NCBI RefSeq assembly: GCF_000772045.1
Contig: NZ_CP009754.1
Span: 1,860,001 to 1,924,000, forward strand
DNA from: Streptomyces sp. CCM_MD2014
GTDB lineage: Bacteria > Actinomycetota > Actinomycetes > Streptomycetales > Streptomycetaceae
Direction of reading: 5' to 3'
DNA: 64,000 bases
The notes beneath the pieces were generated by a model, which saw only the letters and a program-made list of their open reading frames with translations, was not told the DNA's origin and searched no databases. The stretch's first letter is position 1. Each line of letters opens with the position of its first letter. The position numbers and the translations under genes are program-made. Below, in pieces: positions 36,110 to 44,745 of this stretch.

Positions 36110-37534
36110 ATGACAGAGATCGAGACCGTCACCGAAACGGCTGCCCCGGGCCACGAGATGAGCGCGGTGGAGGCGGCGGCCCGCATCGCCGACGGCGGGC
36201 TGAGCCCCGTCGACCTGGCCCAGCAGGTCCTCGCCCGCATCCGCGAGGAAGACCCCCGGGTGGGCGCGTACACCGTCGTCCTGGAGGAGTCGGTCCTCGA
36301 GGAGGCCGAGCGGGCCTCCGCACGTATAGCCCGGGAGGGCCCGCGCGGCCCGCTGGACGGGGTGCCCGTGTCGGTCAAGGACCTGTTCGACGTGGCGGGC
36401 ACGCCCACCTGGGCCGGTTCGGCCGCGCTGTGCCGGGCCGGCGGGACCCCGGCCGCCGCCGACGCCCCGGTGGTGGCGCGACTGCGGTCGGCGGGGGCGC
36501 TCGTCCTCGGCAAGACGCGGATGGACGAGTTCGCGTTCGGCACCGTCACCCCGGGCACGCGCAACCCGCGCTGCCCCGAACGCTCCGCCGGCGGCTCCAG
36601 CGGCGGCGCCGCCGCGGCCGTCGCGGCCGGCATGGGCCCCCTGGCCCTCGGTACCGACACCGGCGGCTCGGTGCGCATCCCGGCCGCCATGTGCGGGGTG
36701 GTCGGGCTGAAGCCCACGTACGGGGTGCTGCCGGGTGAGGGCGTGGCCCCGCTGTCCTGGTCGCTGGACACACCCGGCGTGCTGTCGCGCAGCGTGGCCG
36801 ATGCGGCCCTGGCTTTCTCGGTACTGACCGGAACGGGCGCCGATGCGCACTTGGAGCCGTGGTCGGTGCCGGAGCCCGCCTCGGCGGAGGGGCTGACGCT
36901 CGCCGTCCCGGACGACGCGCTGTTCTCACGCTGCTCCCCCGACGTGGCGGAGCGTGTCGCCGCCGGGGTGGACCTGCTCGCCGCCGCGGGCGCACGCATC
37001 GTGCGGGTGAGCCTTCCGATGGCCGACCTTGTGTCACCCGCTGTCGCGCTGATCATGGCCGCGGAGGCCAGCGCCCACCACCGCCGTGCCCTGCGGGACG
37101 GCACCGCGCTGCATCCGACGACCCGCGACCGGCTGGAGGAGGGCGCGCTGGTCCCGGCCCGCGACTACATCGACGCGCTGCGCACCCGGCAGCTCCTGCA
37201 CGCCAAGTGGCAGGAGGCGTTCGAGGGCATCGACGCGTTCGTCCTGCCGACGGTCGCCATCCCCCCGGTCGCGCACGGCGAGTTCTTCCTGCCGCAGCCC
37301 GACGGCGGCATGGACGTCGTGCCCGTCGCCAGCACCCGCTTCGCCCACCCGGCGAGCCTGACGGGCCTGCCCGCCCTCTCCGTGCCCTGCGGCTCCCCCG
37401 AGGACGGCCTCCCGGTCGGCCTGCAGTTCATGGGCCGCCCCCACGGCGAACAGACCCTCCTGCGGCTCGGCCGCCTCTACGAGTCCCTGAGCGGCGGCCC
37501 CTGGCCGGTGGCCGAGGTGCCGGCCGGAGGCTGA
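36110..37534 (+). CDS. Amidase-signature family hydrolase (GatA/AtzE-like)
   Basis: A 474-residue amidase with the full Ser-cisSer-Lys triad: Lys90 in VSVKDLF, Ser163 in GGSSGG and Ser187 in DTGGSVRIPA. Spacing between the serines (24 residues) is that of the family. It hydrolyses an amide or transfers ammonia; the substrate is not visible. In this cluster it could remove an aminoacyl cap or cleave an amide in the product, given the A-PCP and aminoacyl transferase nearby. It is not a housekeeping GatA: GatB is absent and the small partner is unusual. ATG at 36110 has AGGGA 10 bases upstream; GTG at 36101 is too close to it. Confidence 0.85.
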   Translation: MTEIETVTETAAPGHEMSAVEAAARIADGGLSPVDLAQQVLARIREEDPRVGAYTVVLEESVLEEAERASARIAREGPRGPLDGVPVSVKDLFDVAGTPTWAGSAALCRAGGTPAAADAPVVARLRSAGALVLGKTRMDEFAFGTVTPGTRNPRCPERSAGGSSGGAAAAVAAGMGPLALGTDTGGSVRIPAAMCGVVGLKPTYGVLPGEGVAPLSWSLDTPGVLSRSVADAALAFSVLTGTGADAHLEPWSVPEPASAEGLTLAVPDDALFSRCSPDVAERVAAGVDLLAAAGARIVRVSLPMADLVSPAVALIMAAEASAHHRRALRDGTALHPTTRDRLEEGALVPARDYIDALRTRQLLHAKWQEAFEGIDAFVLPTVAIPPVAHGEFFLPQPDGGMDVVPVASTRFAHPASLTGLPALSVPCGSPEDGLPVGLQFMGRPHGEQTLLRLGRLYESLSGGPWPVAEVPAGG

Positions 37535-37541
37535 ACGGACT

Positions 37542-37584
37542 CCCGGGCGAACGGGATCGCGGGTCGTCGGCCCGTCCGCCCGGG
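37542..37584 (+). terminator. Hairpin terminator after the amidase gene
   Basis: A 14-bp stem with one mismatch (37542-37555 with 37571-37584) and a 15-nt loop, followed by a T-rich stretch (GGTTGTTGTTCG). It starts 8 bases after the amidase stop. Confidence 0.75.
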
Positions 37585-38077
37585 TCGGTTGTTGTTCGTC
37601 TTCGTGTGCGGCGGCGGTCCGGCCCGCCGTGGATGCCGTGACGACGTAGGTTTGCCGGTACCGACGCCGGTGGCCTCGCGGGACCGGCCCGTGACCGTCC
37701 CGGAGGGCGTGCCGGGAGAGGTGTTCCAGCGCCCCTGGACTTCCTGCTGCCCAAGGATCCCACGGCGCGTGGTCGGGGCCGGGCGGGGACTGCACGCCCC
37801 GACACGGAGGACGGCACCCTCCTCGTGCTGGTCCATCCGCGGAGGGGCGGTGTGTGGACGCCGCCGGAGTTCCACGGCTCGGCGGACCCGACGGGCTCAC
37901 CAGGTTCGGCGGGCTCACCAGGACCGACGGGGACGCCCGACCCGCCAGGCCCAGGCCCAGGCCCAGGCGCAGGCGCAGGCCCACGGGCATCGCCTACCCC
38001 GTCCCTCTGCCCTCGGCGTAAGGCTCTGCCCCGCCTTCTCCCGCCGCATCCACCCGTCCCCGCGTCCCCCGGCGGTC
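37585..38077. other. Gene-free stretch between convergent operons
   Basis: About 490 bp between the amidase terminator and the end of the A-PCP gene. Open frames here give Pro/Gly/Arg-rich translations without recognisable motifs or ribosome sites. It contains the hexamer array at 37945-37980. It may hold decayed coding sequence, but I cannot identify a parent gene. Confidence 0.5.
37945..37980. repeat. Six tandem copies of the hexamer SCAGGC
   Basis: Four CCAGGC followed by two GCAGGC units in perfect register (36 bp). This is simple-sequence DNA in a region without a convincing gene. Confidence 0.85.
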
Positions 38078-39952
38078 TCAGAGCTGGTCGGCGGCGAACG
38101 CGGCCAGGGCCTCAGCCGTGCGGTGTTCGAAGACGTCCTGGAGGCGCAGGGTCAGGCCCTCCTCGCGGGCGGCGGCGACGAGGCGGATGGCGCCCATGCT
38201 GTCCCCTCCGCGCAGGAAGAAGTCGTCCTCGGGCCCGATCCCGTTGATGTCGGCGTCCCCGAGACCGAGGACGTCCGCGAACAGTCGGCACAGCAGCTTC
38301 TCGCCCGGCGTGGAGGGCTCGCGCCCGCGCCCCGCCGGTGCGCCGAAGTCGGGGGCCGGCAGGGCGGAGCGGTCGAGCTTGCCGTTGGGGGAAAGAGGAA
38401 GGGCGTCGAGGACGACGACGGCGGACGGCACCATGTAGGCGGCCAGCGACTCGGCGGCGTACGCCCGCAGTTCCTCCCCTGCGCAGCCCTCGCCGACCGC
38501 GTAGGCGACGAGGCGCTGGGCGCCCGGGCTGTCCTCACGGAGCAGCACGGCGCACTGCGCGACACAGGCGTGGCCCAGCAGCACCTGCTCGACCTCGCTC
38601 AACTCCAGTCGCTGCCCGTGCAGTTTCACCTGGTCGTCGGCGCGGCCCACGAAAACGAGGGTGCCGTCGGGGGACTGCCGTACGAGGTCGCCGGTGCGGT
38701 ACATGCGCGCGCCGTCCGGCTGCCAGGGGTCGGGGACGAAGAGTTCGGCGGTGAGGTCGGGCCGGCCGAGATAGCCACGGGCGACTCCCGCTCCCGCCAG
38801 GTGGAGTTCACCGGTCTCGCCAGGTGCGCACGGCTCGCCCTGCTCGTCGAGAACGTAGGCGCGCGTGTTGGGCACGGGCCGTCGGCCGATGGTCGGCGAG
38901 GGGTGTTCAGCGAGCGGGGCGACGAACGCGTCGACGGTGCACTCACTGGGTCCGTACAGGTTGAGCGCGAGCAGCTGCGGCAGGGCGCGCAGCCGGTCCC
39001 ACTGGACGGGCCCGATGGCCTCGCCGCCAAGCGCGAGCACCCCGGGCCGGTGGGGCAGACCGGTGTCGAACAGACCGCCGCGGTCGAGCTGTTCGGCGAA
39101 GGTGGGGGTGGTCTCCACGACGTCGATGCGGTGCTCGGTGATGTGCGGGACCAGCAGGGCCGGATCCCGGCGGACGTTGTCATCGACGAGGTGCAGTTCG
39201 TGCCCCTCGAACAGCCACAGCACCGGGTCCCAGGCCGCGTCGAACGACAGCGCGGCGGTGTGCGCGACGCGCAGCCGCTCCCGTCCGAGGTTCCGGGTCG
39301 CGGGCCCGAAGAACAGTTCGCGGTGCGCGACGATCAGGTTCATCAGGGAGCGGTGCTCGACCACCACGCCCTTGGGGCGCCCGGTCGAGCCCGACGTGAA
39401 CAGCACGTACGCGGCGTCGTGCGGCCTGAGCGGCCGGGTGCGCTCGGCGTCCTCGACGGGGTCGGAGGACAGGGCGTCCGTCGCCGCGGCGCTGCCCGGA
39501 TCGTCCAGGCACAGCGCGGGCACGCCCGGCGCGAGCCGCGCTGCGAGATCTCGGGTGGTGAGCAGCAGGCGGGGGCGCGCGTCGGCGAGCATGCCGGTGA
39601 TGCGCCGGTGCGGGTAGCCGCTGTCCACGGGCACGTAGGTGGCGCCGGCGGTGAGGACGGCGAGCAGCGCGACGACCGAGTCGGCGGTGCGCGGCAGCAG
39701 TACGGCGACCAGGTCCTCGGCGCCGACGCCCTCCGCCAGCAGCCGGCGGGCCAGCCGCTGCACGCGGGCGTGCAGCGCGCCGTAGGTGTACGTCGCGTCG
39801 GGCGCGACCAGGGCCGTGGCGTCGGCACACCCGTTGGCCACGGCGCTGAGCAGGTCGGGCAGCGGAGTGCCGGGGACGGGCCGCACGGGCCCGGTCAACG
39901 CGTGCGCCGCGACGTCGGCCGTACCCGGCGGGCGGGCGTCCTCGCTTGCCAT
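38078..39952 (-). CDS. Stand-alone NRPS adenylation-PCP didomain
   Basis: A 624-residue protein that activates an amino acid as the adenylate and loads it on its own carrier domain. Adenylation motifs: A3 LFTSGSTGRPKG (184-195), A5 NLYGPSE (331-337), A7 YRTGD (418-422), A8 around GRADDQVKLHGQRLEL and A10 NGKLDR with Lys525. PCP motif GGDSMGAI has Ser585. There is no condensation, methyltransferase or TE domain. Reading the binding-pocket positions by eye gives a code of the form D-A-?-?-L-G-L-V-D-K, which resembles published glutamate/glutamine codes ending VDK. This is uncertain because the A4 region (FDAAWDP) aligns with a one-residue shift. ATG at 39952 has a GAGGA site 8 bases upstream and follows the hydrolase gene by 29 bp. 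Confidence 0.9.
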   Translation of the reverse strand: MASEDARPPGTADVAAHALTGPVRPVPGTPLPDLLSAVANGCADATALVAPDATYTYGALHARVQRLARRLLAEGVGAEDLVAVLLPRTADSVVALLAVLTAGATYVPVDSGYPHRRITGMLADARPRLLLTTRDLAARLAPGVPALCLDDPGSAAATDALSSDPVEDAERTRPLRPHDAAYVLFTSGSTGRPKGVVVEHRSLMNLIVAHRELFFGPATRNLGRERLRVAHTAALSFDAAWDPVLWLFEGHELHLVDDNVRRDPALLVPHITEHRIDVVETTPTFAEQLDRGGLFDTGLPHRPGVLALGGEAIGPVQWDRLRALPQLLALNLYGPSECTVDAFVAPLAEHPSPTIGRRPVPNTRAYVLDEQGEPCAPGETGELHLAGAGVARGYLGRPDLTAELFVPDPWQPDGARMYRTGDLVRQSPDGTLVFVGRADDQVKLHGQRLELSEVEQVLLGHACVAQCAVLLREDSPGAQRLVAYAVGEGCAGEELRAYAAESLAAYMVPSAVVVLDALPLSPNGKLDRSALPAPDFGAPAGRGREPSTPGEKLLCRLFADVLGLGDADINGIGPEDDFFLRGGDSMGAIRLVAAAREEGLTLRLQDVFEHRTAEALAAFAADQL

Positions 39953-39981
39953 GGTGTCGTCCTCGCGGTCCGGGGCGGGCG

Positions 39982-40791
39982 TCACTTCAGGAGGGCGGAG
40001 ACGGCCGCGGCCACCTCGGCGGTCGCCAACAGGTCGACGTGCGCGATGTCGGGGAAGGGGATCTCCTTTGCGACCAGCCGGCCTGCCTCGCCGCTGCCCG
40101 CGGAGGTCACGGCGGTCGCGGTGGACCAGGCGCCGACCAACGCCTCGGGCTCCTGCGCCGCGATCTGGCTGGAGCCGCACACGAAGGACACGTACGTGGT
40201 GAAGCCGCCGAGGAACTCCGCCGTACGCTCGTCGTCCAGCCCGGCGCGACGGCACGCGGGCTCGCCGTACTCGCGAAACCACCGGCTCAGCTCGGCGCCC
40301 AGGGCGGTGAGGTCATCGGCCTGCTCGCGTGCCTGCTCGCCGCGCTGCCGCGCCGCAGCGGATTCCTCGGCGCTCAGCTCCGGCAGGAAGCGTTCCATGA
40401 TCTGCTGGTACTGCCAGTAGAGGAAGAACTCCTGCGGGATGTCCGGGTCGAAGAAGACCACGTCCGGCATCTCGCCCTGCAACGCCCCGATACGGTGTGC
40501 CAGGACGGCCGCGTACGGACTGGCGGCGCAGAATCCCATCACCGCGCGCACCGGACGCCCGCTCGCCTCGACCCCGGCCATCCAGCGGTCGATCCATTCG
40601 GCGCCGGACAGTGTGGTACCTGAGGCCAACGGCGGCGGCAGCGTCTCCCAAAGGGCGTACGGAATGTCGAGCCGCTCGGCGAGATCCGTGAAACCGGCTT
40701 CCCGCCGTCCCGTACCGGGAAAGTCGACGGCGAGAACGATGCCGTCCGCCGTCCCGTCGGACCGGACTGCCCAGGACCCGCTCCCCCTCAT
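39982..40791 (-). CDS. Alpha/beta-hydrolase with Cys nucleophile, probable aminoacyl carrier-protein transferase
   Basis: A 269-residue thioesterase-like protein. The nucleophile elbow reads MGFCAAS, so Cys88 stands where thioesterases have Ser. A likely His is His251 in DIAHVDLL. Family precedent: CmaE and SyrC are alpha/beta hydrolases with a Cys nucleophile that move an aminoacyl group from a stand-alone A-T protein to another carrier protein. The next gene on the same strand is exactly such an A-PCP protein, so a shuttle role is the best reading. The acceptor could be a PKS ACP or a PCP outside the window. The ATG has GGGGAGG upstream. A simple hydrolytic thioesterase cannot be excluded. 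Confidence 0.75.
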   Translation of the reverse strand: MRGSGSWAVRSDGTADGIVLAVDFPGTGRREAGFTDLAERLDIPYALWETLPPPLASGTTLSGAEWIDRWMAGVEASGRPVRAVMGFCAASPYAAVLAHRIGALQGEMPDVVFFDPDIPQEFFLYWQYQQIMERFLPELSAEESAAARQRGEQAREQADDLTALGAELSRWFREYGEPACRRAGLDDERTAEFLGGFTTYVSFVCGSSQIAAQEPEALVGAWSTATAVTSAGSGEAGRLVAKEIPFPDIAHVDLLATAEVAAAVSALLK

Positions 40792-40877
40792 GATGTGCCT
40801 GCCTCCCCGAGAGCCGCTGAAACGCTCGTCAACCGCGTTCGAACGCAGACTTTAGGCGCGCCGCACCCGCGGACAAA

Positions 40878-40903
40878 CCCCAATCAGCCCCCTAGTCGCC
40901 CCT
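40878..40903 (-). promoter_or_regulatory. AGGGG direct repeats upstream of the transferase/A-PCP operon
   Basis: Minus-strand AGGGG boxes start at 40903 and 40893, and a degenerate third (TGGGG) at 40882: periods of 10 and 11 as at 35639-35666. The surrounding 19 bases match the other site except at two positions. A TAAAGT -10-like element lies at 40854-40849, giving a leader of about 50 nt before the ATG at 40791. Confidence 0.55.
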
Positions 40904-40948
40904 GTGGCGGCGGGACATGGTGTGACTCGGACCGGCCGATCGCGCCGC

Positions 40949-40972
40949 CCCTGGCACTGCTCGGTGCCAGGG
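40949..40972. promoter_or_regulatory. Inverted repeat in the SDR upstream region
   Basis: Perfect 9-bp arms (CCCTGGCAC and its complement) with a 6-nt spacer, 89 bp before the SDR start. It may be an operator or a leader hairpin. The rest of 40792-41060 holds no gene. Confidence 0.4.
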
Positions 40973-41060
40973 CCGTCCAGTAGGACACGGACGGCGCACC
41001 GCTCAGGTCGACGTCCGTTCACCGCCAGCACGGGCCCGGCGGCCCGGCTGGGATGGACCC

Positions 41061-41837
41061 ATGAACACGAACACGCACACGAACCCATTGGCCCCCGCCA
41101 CCGCTCCCCTGTCCGGCCGCACCGCCCTGGTGACCGGCGGCAGCCGGGGCATCGGCGCGGCGACGGCCCTGCGGCTGGCCCGGGAGGGCGCGGACGTGGC
41201 CCTCACCTACGTCAACGGCAAGGACGCGGCGGAGGACGTCGTACGGGCCGTCGAGGCCCTGGGACGCCGAGCGGTGGCCCTGCGGGCCGACTCCGCCGAC
41301 GCGGACGAGGCGGCGGGGGCGGTCGAGCGGGCCGCCACGGCGCTCGGCGGCGGTCTCGACGTGCTGGTCAACAACGTGGGCCTCGGCCTGCTCGGCCCGC
41401 TGGAGAGCCTGGCCCTCGCCGACGTCGACCGGCTGCTGGCCGTGAACGTCCGCGGTGTCTTCCTGGCCTCCCAGGCGGCCGCGGCCCGCATGGGCGAGGG
41501 CGGGCGGATCATCACCGTCGGCACCTGCATGACCCAGCGGGTGCCGGGACCCGGCGGGACGCTGTACGCGATGAGCAAGTCGGCGCTGATCGGGCTGACC
41601 AGGGCTCTGGCGAGGGAGCTGGGGCCGCGCGGGATCACGGCGAACATCGTGCACCCGGGACCGATCGACACCGACATGAACCCGGCGGACGGTCCCTACG
41701 CGGACGGACAGGCGGCCATGACGGCGCTGGGCCGCTTCGGCACGGCGGACGAGGTGGCCTCGACGGTGGCGTTCCTGGCGACCGCCTCGTACGTCACGGG
41801 CGCGGAGTACGCGGTGGACGGCGGCCACGCCGCGTAA
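41061..41837 (+). CDS. FabG-like short-chain dehydrogenase/reductase
   Basis: A 258-residue classical SDR. The cofactor motif TGGSRGIG lies near residues 25-32, NNVG follows, and Tyr-x3-Lys is in YAMSK. The residue where catalytic Ser is expected is occupied by Thr/Cys (VGTCMTQR), an uncommon variant, although Thr can substitute. The first 17 residues are Thr/Pro-rich and unlikely to be structural. It is divergent from the transferase/A-PCP operon and convergent with allantoicase, so it may be the last gene of the polyketide cluster or an unrelated neighbour. Substrate unknown. Confidence 0.8.
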   Translation: MNTNTHTNPLAPATAPLSGRTALVTGGSRGIGAATALRLAREGADVALTYVNGKDAAEDVVRAVEALGRRAVALRADSADADEAAGAVERAATALGGGLDVLVNNVGLGLLGPLESLALADVDRLLAVNVRGVFLASQAAAARMGEGGRIITVGTCMTQRVPGPGGTLYAMSKSALIGLTRALARELGPRGITANIVHPGPIDTDMNPADGPYADGQAAMTALGRFGTADEVASTVAFLATASYVTGAEYAVDGGHAA

Positions 41838-41852
41838 CGCCACCGACGCACG

Positions 41853-41892
41853 CGCGGGGCGCACCGGTGCTGTCCTGCCGGTGCGCCCCGCG
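41853..41892. terminator. Bidirectional hairpin between SDR and allantoicase
   Basis: Perfect 15-bp stem (41853-41867 with 41878-41892) and a 10-nt loop between two convergent genes. It marks a clean transcriptional border between the polyketide region and the allantoin locus. Confidence 0.85.
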
Positions 41893-41947
41893 GGTCTGTG
41901 CCGGGCGGGTCTGTGCCGGGCGGCGGGTCAGCCGCCCGGTTCCCGGG

Positions 41948-43087
41948 TCAGCCGCCCAGTTCCTGGTGGCGGGCGGCGAGATGGGCGGCGCCGTCCTCCG
42001 TCAGGGTGCCGAACAGGCGCAGGCGGGAGATGCCGCCGTCGGGGAAGATGTCCACGCGCGCGTGCGTGCCGACGGCCGCCTCCGGCAGGACGAAGCGGTG
42101 GTTGGTGTCGGGCTGCATCCGGGTGCGCGGGAGCACCTCGCGCCACACGCCGCCCTCGTCGTCTCCGCCGTCCCTGACGGAGACGGACGCCCAGCCGGCG
42201 CTGTTGCCCTTCAGGTAGGCCGTGTCGATCTCGATCGCGCGGATCTGGGAGCGGTCCACCAGGCGGTACTGGATCCAGTCGTTGCCCCGGTCGCGGCGGC
42301 GGCGGGTCTCCCAGCCGTCGTCCATCTTGCGGGAGCGGCCCGGCTGGATGGTGTTGGTGGCCGGCGAGTAGAAGAGGTTGGAAGCGTCCTCGACCTGTCC
42401 GCCGTTCTCCAGGGCGACGACGTCGAAGGTGCCGAGGGCGGCGAGCCACGCCGGGTCGGGCACGACCTCGCCGTGGACGCGCAGGCGGGCGATGCCGCCG
42501 TCGGGGTGCTGCTTGAGGCGCAGGTGGGTGAAGCGCTGCTCGGCCGAGACGGCGAAGCCGTTGGCGGCGTGGCCGCCGACCGGGGTGCGCGGGACGAGGG
42601 TCGTCCACTTCACGTCGTCGGCGAGCAGTTCCTCCGGGGAGGGGGAGCCGGCGACCGAGGCGCCCTCGACGGAGACGGCCTGCGGGTAGTTGCCGCGGAA
42701 GTGGGCGGTGTCGACGACGATGCCGCGGATCACGCCCGGCGCGCCGAGGCGGATCAGCGCCCAGTCGTGGTCCTCCTCGGTGGGCCACGGGTGCTCGGCG
42801 GAGACGCCGCGGCGCCGGCGGGTCTCCCAGCCGTCCATGACCTTGCCCTTGTGCCCGAAGTGCTCCGGGTCGAACTCGGCGGGCTCGGGCACCAGCAGGT
42901 TCTCGCGCTGGGCGAAGAACTCGTCGTTGGCGGCGACGACACCCGCGCCGAGCTGCCGGTCGGCAAGGTTGGCGTACTGGGTGAAGGGAAGGTCGGCGGT
43001 GCGGTAGTCCGCGTACGGGTCGCCGCCTCCGTAGGGCTTGGCATCGCCGGTGAAGCTGGCCAACGAGGGGGTCTGCTGGGCCGTCAC
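41948..43087 (-). CDS. alc: Allantoicase
   Basis: A 379-residue protein that hydrolyses allantoate to ureidoglycolate and urea in purine breakdown. The two tandem allantoicase repeats are visible: the first contains KVMDGWETRRRR and VVDTAHFRGNYPQAVSVEG, the second KMDDGWETRRRR and EIDTAYLKGNSAGWASVSV. I start it at GTG 43087 because GAAAGGAA lies at a suitable distance; a frame back to 43150 lacks a site and would overlap the allantoinase stop. It is 64 bp downstream of allantoinase on the same strand, so the two form an operon. Confidence 0.94.
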   Translation of the reverse strand: MTAQQTPSLASFTGDAKPYGGGDPYADYRTADLPFTQYANLADRQLGAGVVAANDEFFAQRENLLVPEPAEFDPEHFGHKGKVMDGWETRRRRGVSAEHPWPTEEDHDWALIRLGAPGVIRGIVVDTAHFRGNYPQAVSVEGASVAGSPSPEELLADDVKWTTLVPRTPVGGHAANGFAVSAEQRFTHLRLKQHPDGGIARLRVHGEVVPDPAWLAALGTFDVVALENGGQVEDASNLFYSPATNTIQPGRSRKMDDGWETRRRRDRGNDWIQYRLVDRSQIRAIEIDTAYLKGNSAGWASVSVRDGGDDEGGVWREVLPRTRMQPDTNHRFVLPEAAVGTHARVDIFPDGGISRLRLFGTLTEDGAAHLAARHQELGG

Positions 43088-43151
43088 GGTGATCAGGTGT
43101 TCCTTTCGGGGCTGTTCGGGAGGGACTCGGTTCAAGGGGTGGCCGGGCACG

Positions 43152-44489
43152 TCAGGCCCGGTCGAGGAGCTGTCCCTTCGGGTCGGTGAACGCGCCGTCC
43201 GCCACGACGCGCGTTCCGCGCAGCCAGGTGGACTTCACGACGCCGTACAGGGTCTTGCCCGCGTACGCGGTGACGCGGTTGCGGTGCTGGAGGGCGGCCG
43301 GGTCGACGGTGAAGGTCTCGTCGGGGGCGAGGACGGCGAAGTCGGCGTCGTGGCCGGCCGCGATGGCGCCCTTGCGCGCGTCGAGCCCCACCAGGGCGGC
43401 CGTGCGCGTCGACATCCAGCGGACGATGTCCTCCAGGCCGTGGCCGCGCTCGCGGGCCGCGGTCCACATGGCCGGCAGGCTGAGCTGGAGACCGGCGATG
43501 CCGCCCCAGGCGGTCGCGAAGTCCTCGGTCTTGAGGTCGGCCGTGGACGGCGAGTGGTCGGTGACGACGCAGTCGATGGTGCCGTCGACGAGCGCCTGCC
43601 AGAGCAGGTCCTGGTTGGCGGCCTCGCGGATGGGCGGGCAGCACTTGAACTCGCTGGCGCCGTCGGGCACTTCCTCGGCGGTGAGGGTGAGGTAGTGCGG
43701 GCAGGTCTCGACCGTCACCTGCACGCCGTCGGCGCGGGCCTCGGCTATCAGCGGCAGGGCGTCGCTGGAGGACAGGTGGAGCACGTGCACGCGCGCGTTG
43801 AACCGCTTGGCCTGCGCGAGGAGGGTCGCGATGGCGGTGTCCTCGGCGTCGCGCGGGCGGCTGGCGAGGAAGTGGGTGTACTTGGGGCCGCCCTGCTGCG
43901 GGGCGGCGGCCAGGTGGTGCGGGTCCTCGGCGTGCACGATCAGCAGGCCGTCGAAGGCGGCGATCTCCGCCAGCGACCGGGCGAGCTGCTCCTGGTCGAG
44001 GTGCGGGAACTCCTCCACTCCCGACGGCGACAGGAAGGCCTTGAAGCCGAAGACGCCGGCCTCGTGCAGCGGACGCAGGTCCTTGACGTTGTCCGGCAGG
44101 GCACCGCCCCAGAAGCCGACGTCGATGTGGGCCTTGTCGGCGGCGACCTCGCGCTTGGTGCGCAGGTTGTCGACCGTGGTGGTCGGCGGGATGGAGTTGA
44201 GCGGCATGTCCACGAGGGTGGTGATGCCGCCGGCCGCCGCGGCGCGGGTGGCGGTCCAGAAGCCCTCCCACTCGGTGCGGCCCGGGTCGTTCACGTGCAC
44301 GTGAGTGTCGACCAGGCCGGGCAGGACGACGTGATCGCCGACGTCCTCCAGCCGGGCGCCCGCCGGGACGGGGGCGTCGTACGGCAGCACGGCCGTGATC
44401 TTCTCCCCGGTGACCGCGATGGACGCGGCGCGGGTCCCCTCGGGAGTGATGACGCGCGTCGAGCGCAGCACCAGTTCGGCTTCGGACAC
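43152..44489 (-). CDS. allB: Allantoinase
   Basis: A 445-residue cyclic amidohydrolase that opens the hydantoin ring of allantoin to allantoate. The binuclear-metal ligands are in place: His63 and His65 in DTHVHVND, carbamylatable Lys150 in GFKAFL, His186 in HAED, His238 in VLHLSS and Asp311 in TDHSPS. Start GTG at 44489 has AAGGGG upstream. Transcribed away from the IclR regulator, whose gene shares the 256-bp intergenic region with inverted repeats. Order and neighbours match the S. coelicolor allantoin locus as I recall it. Confidence 0.95.
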   Translation of the reverse strand: MSEAELVLRSTRVITPEGTRAASIAVTGEKITAVLPYDAPVPAGARLEDVGDHVVLPGLVDTHVHVNDPGRTEWEGFWTATRAAAAGGITTLVDMPLNSIPPTTTVDNLRTKREVAADKAHIDVGFWGGALPDNVKDLRPLHEAGVFGFKAFLSPSGVEEFPHLDQEQLARSLAEIAAFDGLLIVHAEDPHHLAAAPQQGGPKYTHFLASRPRDAEDTAIATLLAQAKRFNARVHVLHLSSSDALPLIAEARADGVQVTVETCPHYLTLTAEEVPDGASEFKCCPPIREAANQDLLWQALVDGTIDCVVTDHSPSTADLKTEDFATAWGGIAGLQLSLPAMWTAARERGHGLEDIVRWMSTRTAALVGLDARKGAIAAGHDADFAVLAPDETFTVDPAALQHRNRVTAYAGKTLYGVVKSTWLRGTRVVADGAFTDPKGQLLDRA

Positions 44490-44536
44490 CCGGATCCCCT
44501 TCTCTGCCTGTGCTTGTCTGCCTCTGCCCGTCGAAT

Positions 44537-44655
44537 TTCAACGTTCTGTTGAAGGAGTCTTCACTCCCCCTTCGAGGCCGTCAAGAGGCACCCTTTGTGA
44601 TGGCATGCCCAATGACCCCGCTCTGGACGTTTCCACAAAGCGGAATTAGAATTCC
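44537..44655. promoter_or_regulatory. Candidate IclR/AllR operators in the allantoinase-iclR intergenic region
   Basis: Three inverted repeats: TTCAAC-N5-GTTGAA at 44537-44553 (48 bp before the allantoinase start), TTCC-N7-GGAA at 44631-44645, and GGAATT-AG-AATTCC at 44642-44655 overlapping it. The first two forms recur before malate synthase. Autoregulation plus control of the allantoinase operon is the likely role. Confidence 0.6.
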
Positions 44656-44745
44656 AGCAAGCAGAACGTAGCTACGTACAAGCCGGTAGTCAACCGGGTG
44701 CCGGGTACGCTTCTTTCCTCCCGCCAGCCCCGAAAGGAACGTGCC

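Noticed and set aside
36110..37534. Amidase as the glutamyl-tRNA amidotransferase subunit GatA
   Set aside because: There is no GatB, the small partner is atypical, and the gene is embedded between biosynthetic genes with its own terminator.
37585..38077. A small collagen-like Gly/Pro-rich gene over the hexamer repeat
   Set aside because: Its frame begins without a ribosome site, the composition follows directly from the SCAGGC repeat, and no conserved segment is seen.
30860..40791. Reading the cluster as a classic amino-acid-starter macrolactam pathway (VinN/VinM/VinK/VinJ type)
   Set aside because: The A protein carries its own PCP, there is no separate acyltransferase, ACP or decarboxylase, the amidase is of the Ser-Ser-Lys type, and the last PKS lacks the macrolactamising TE. 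It is kept only as a possible analogy for the amidase.
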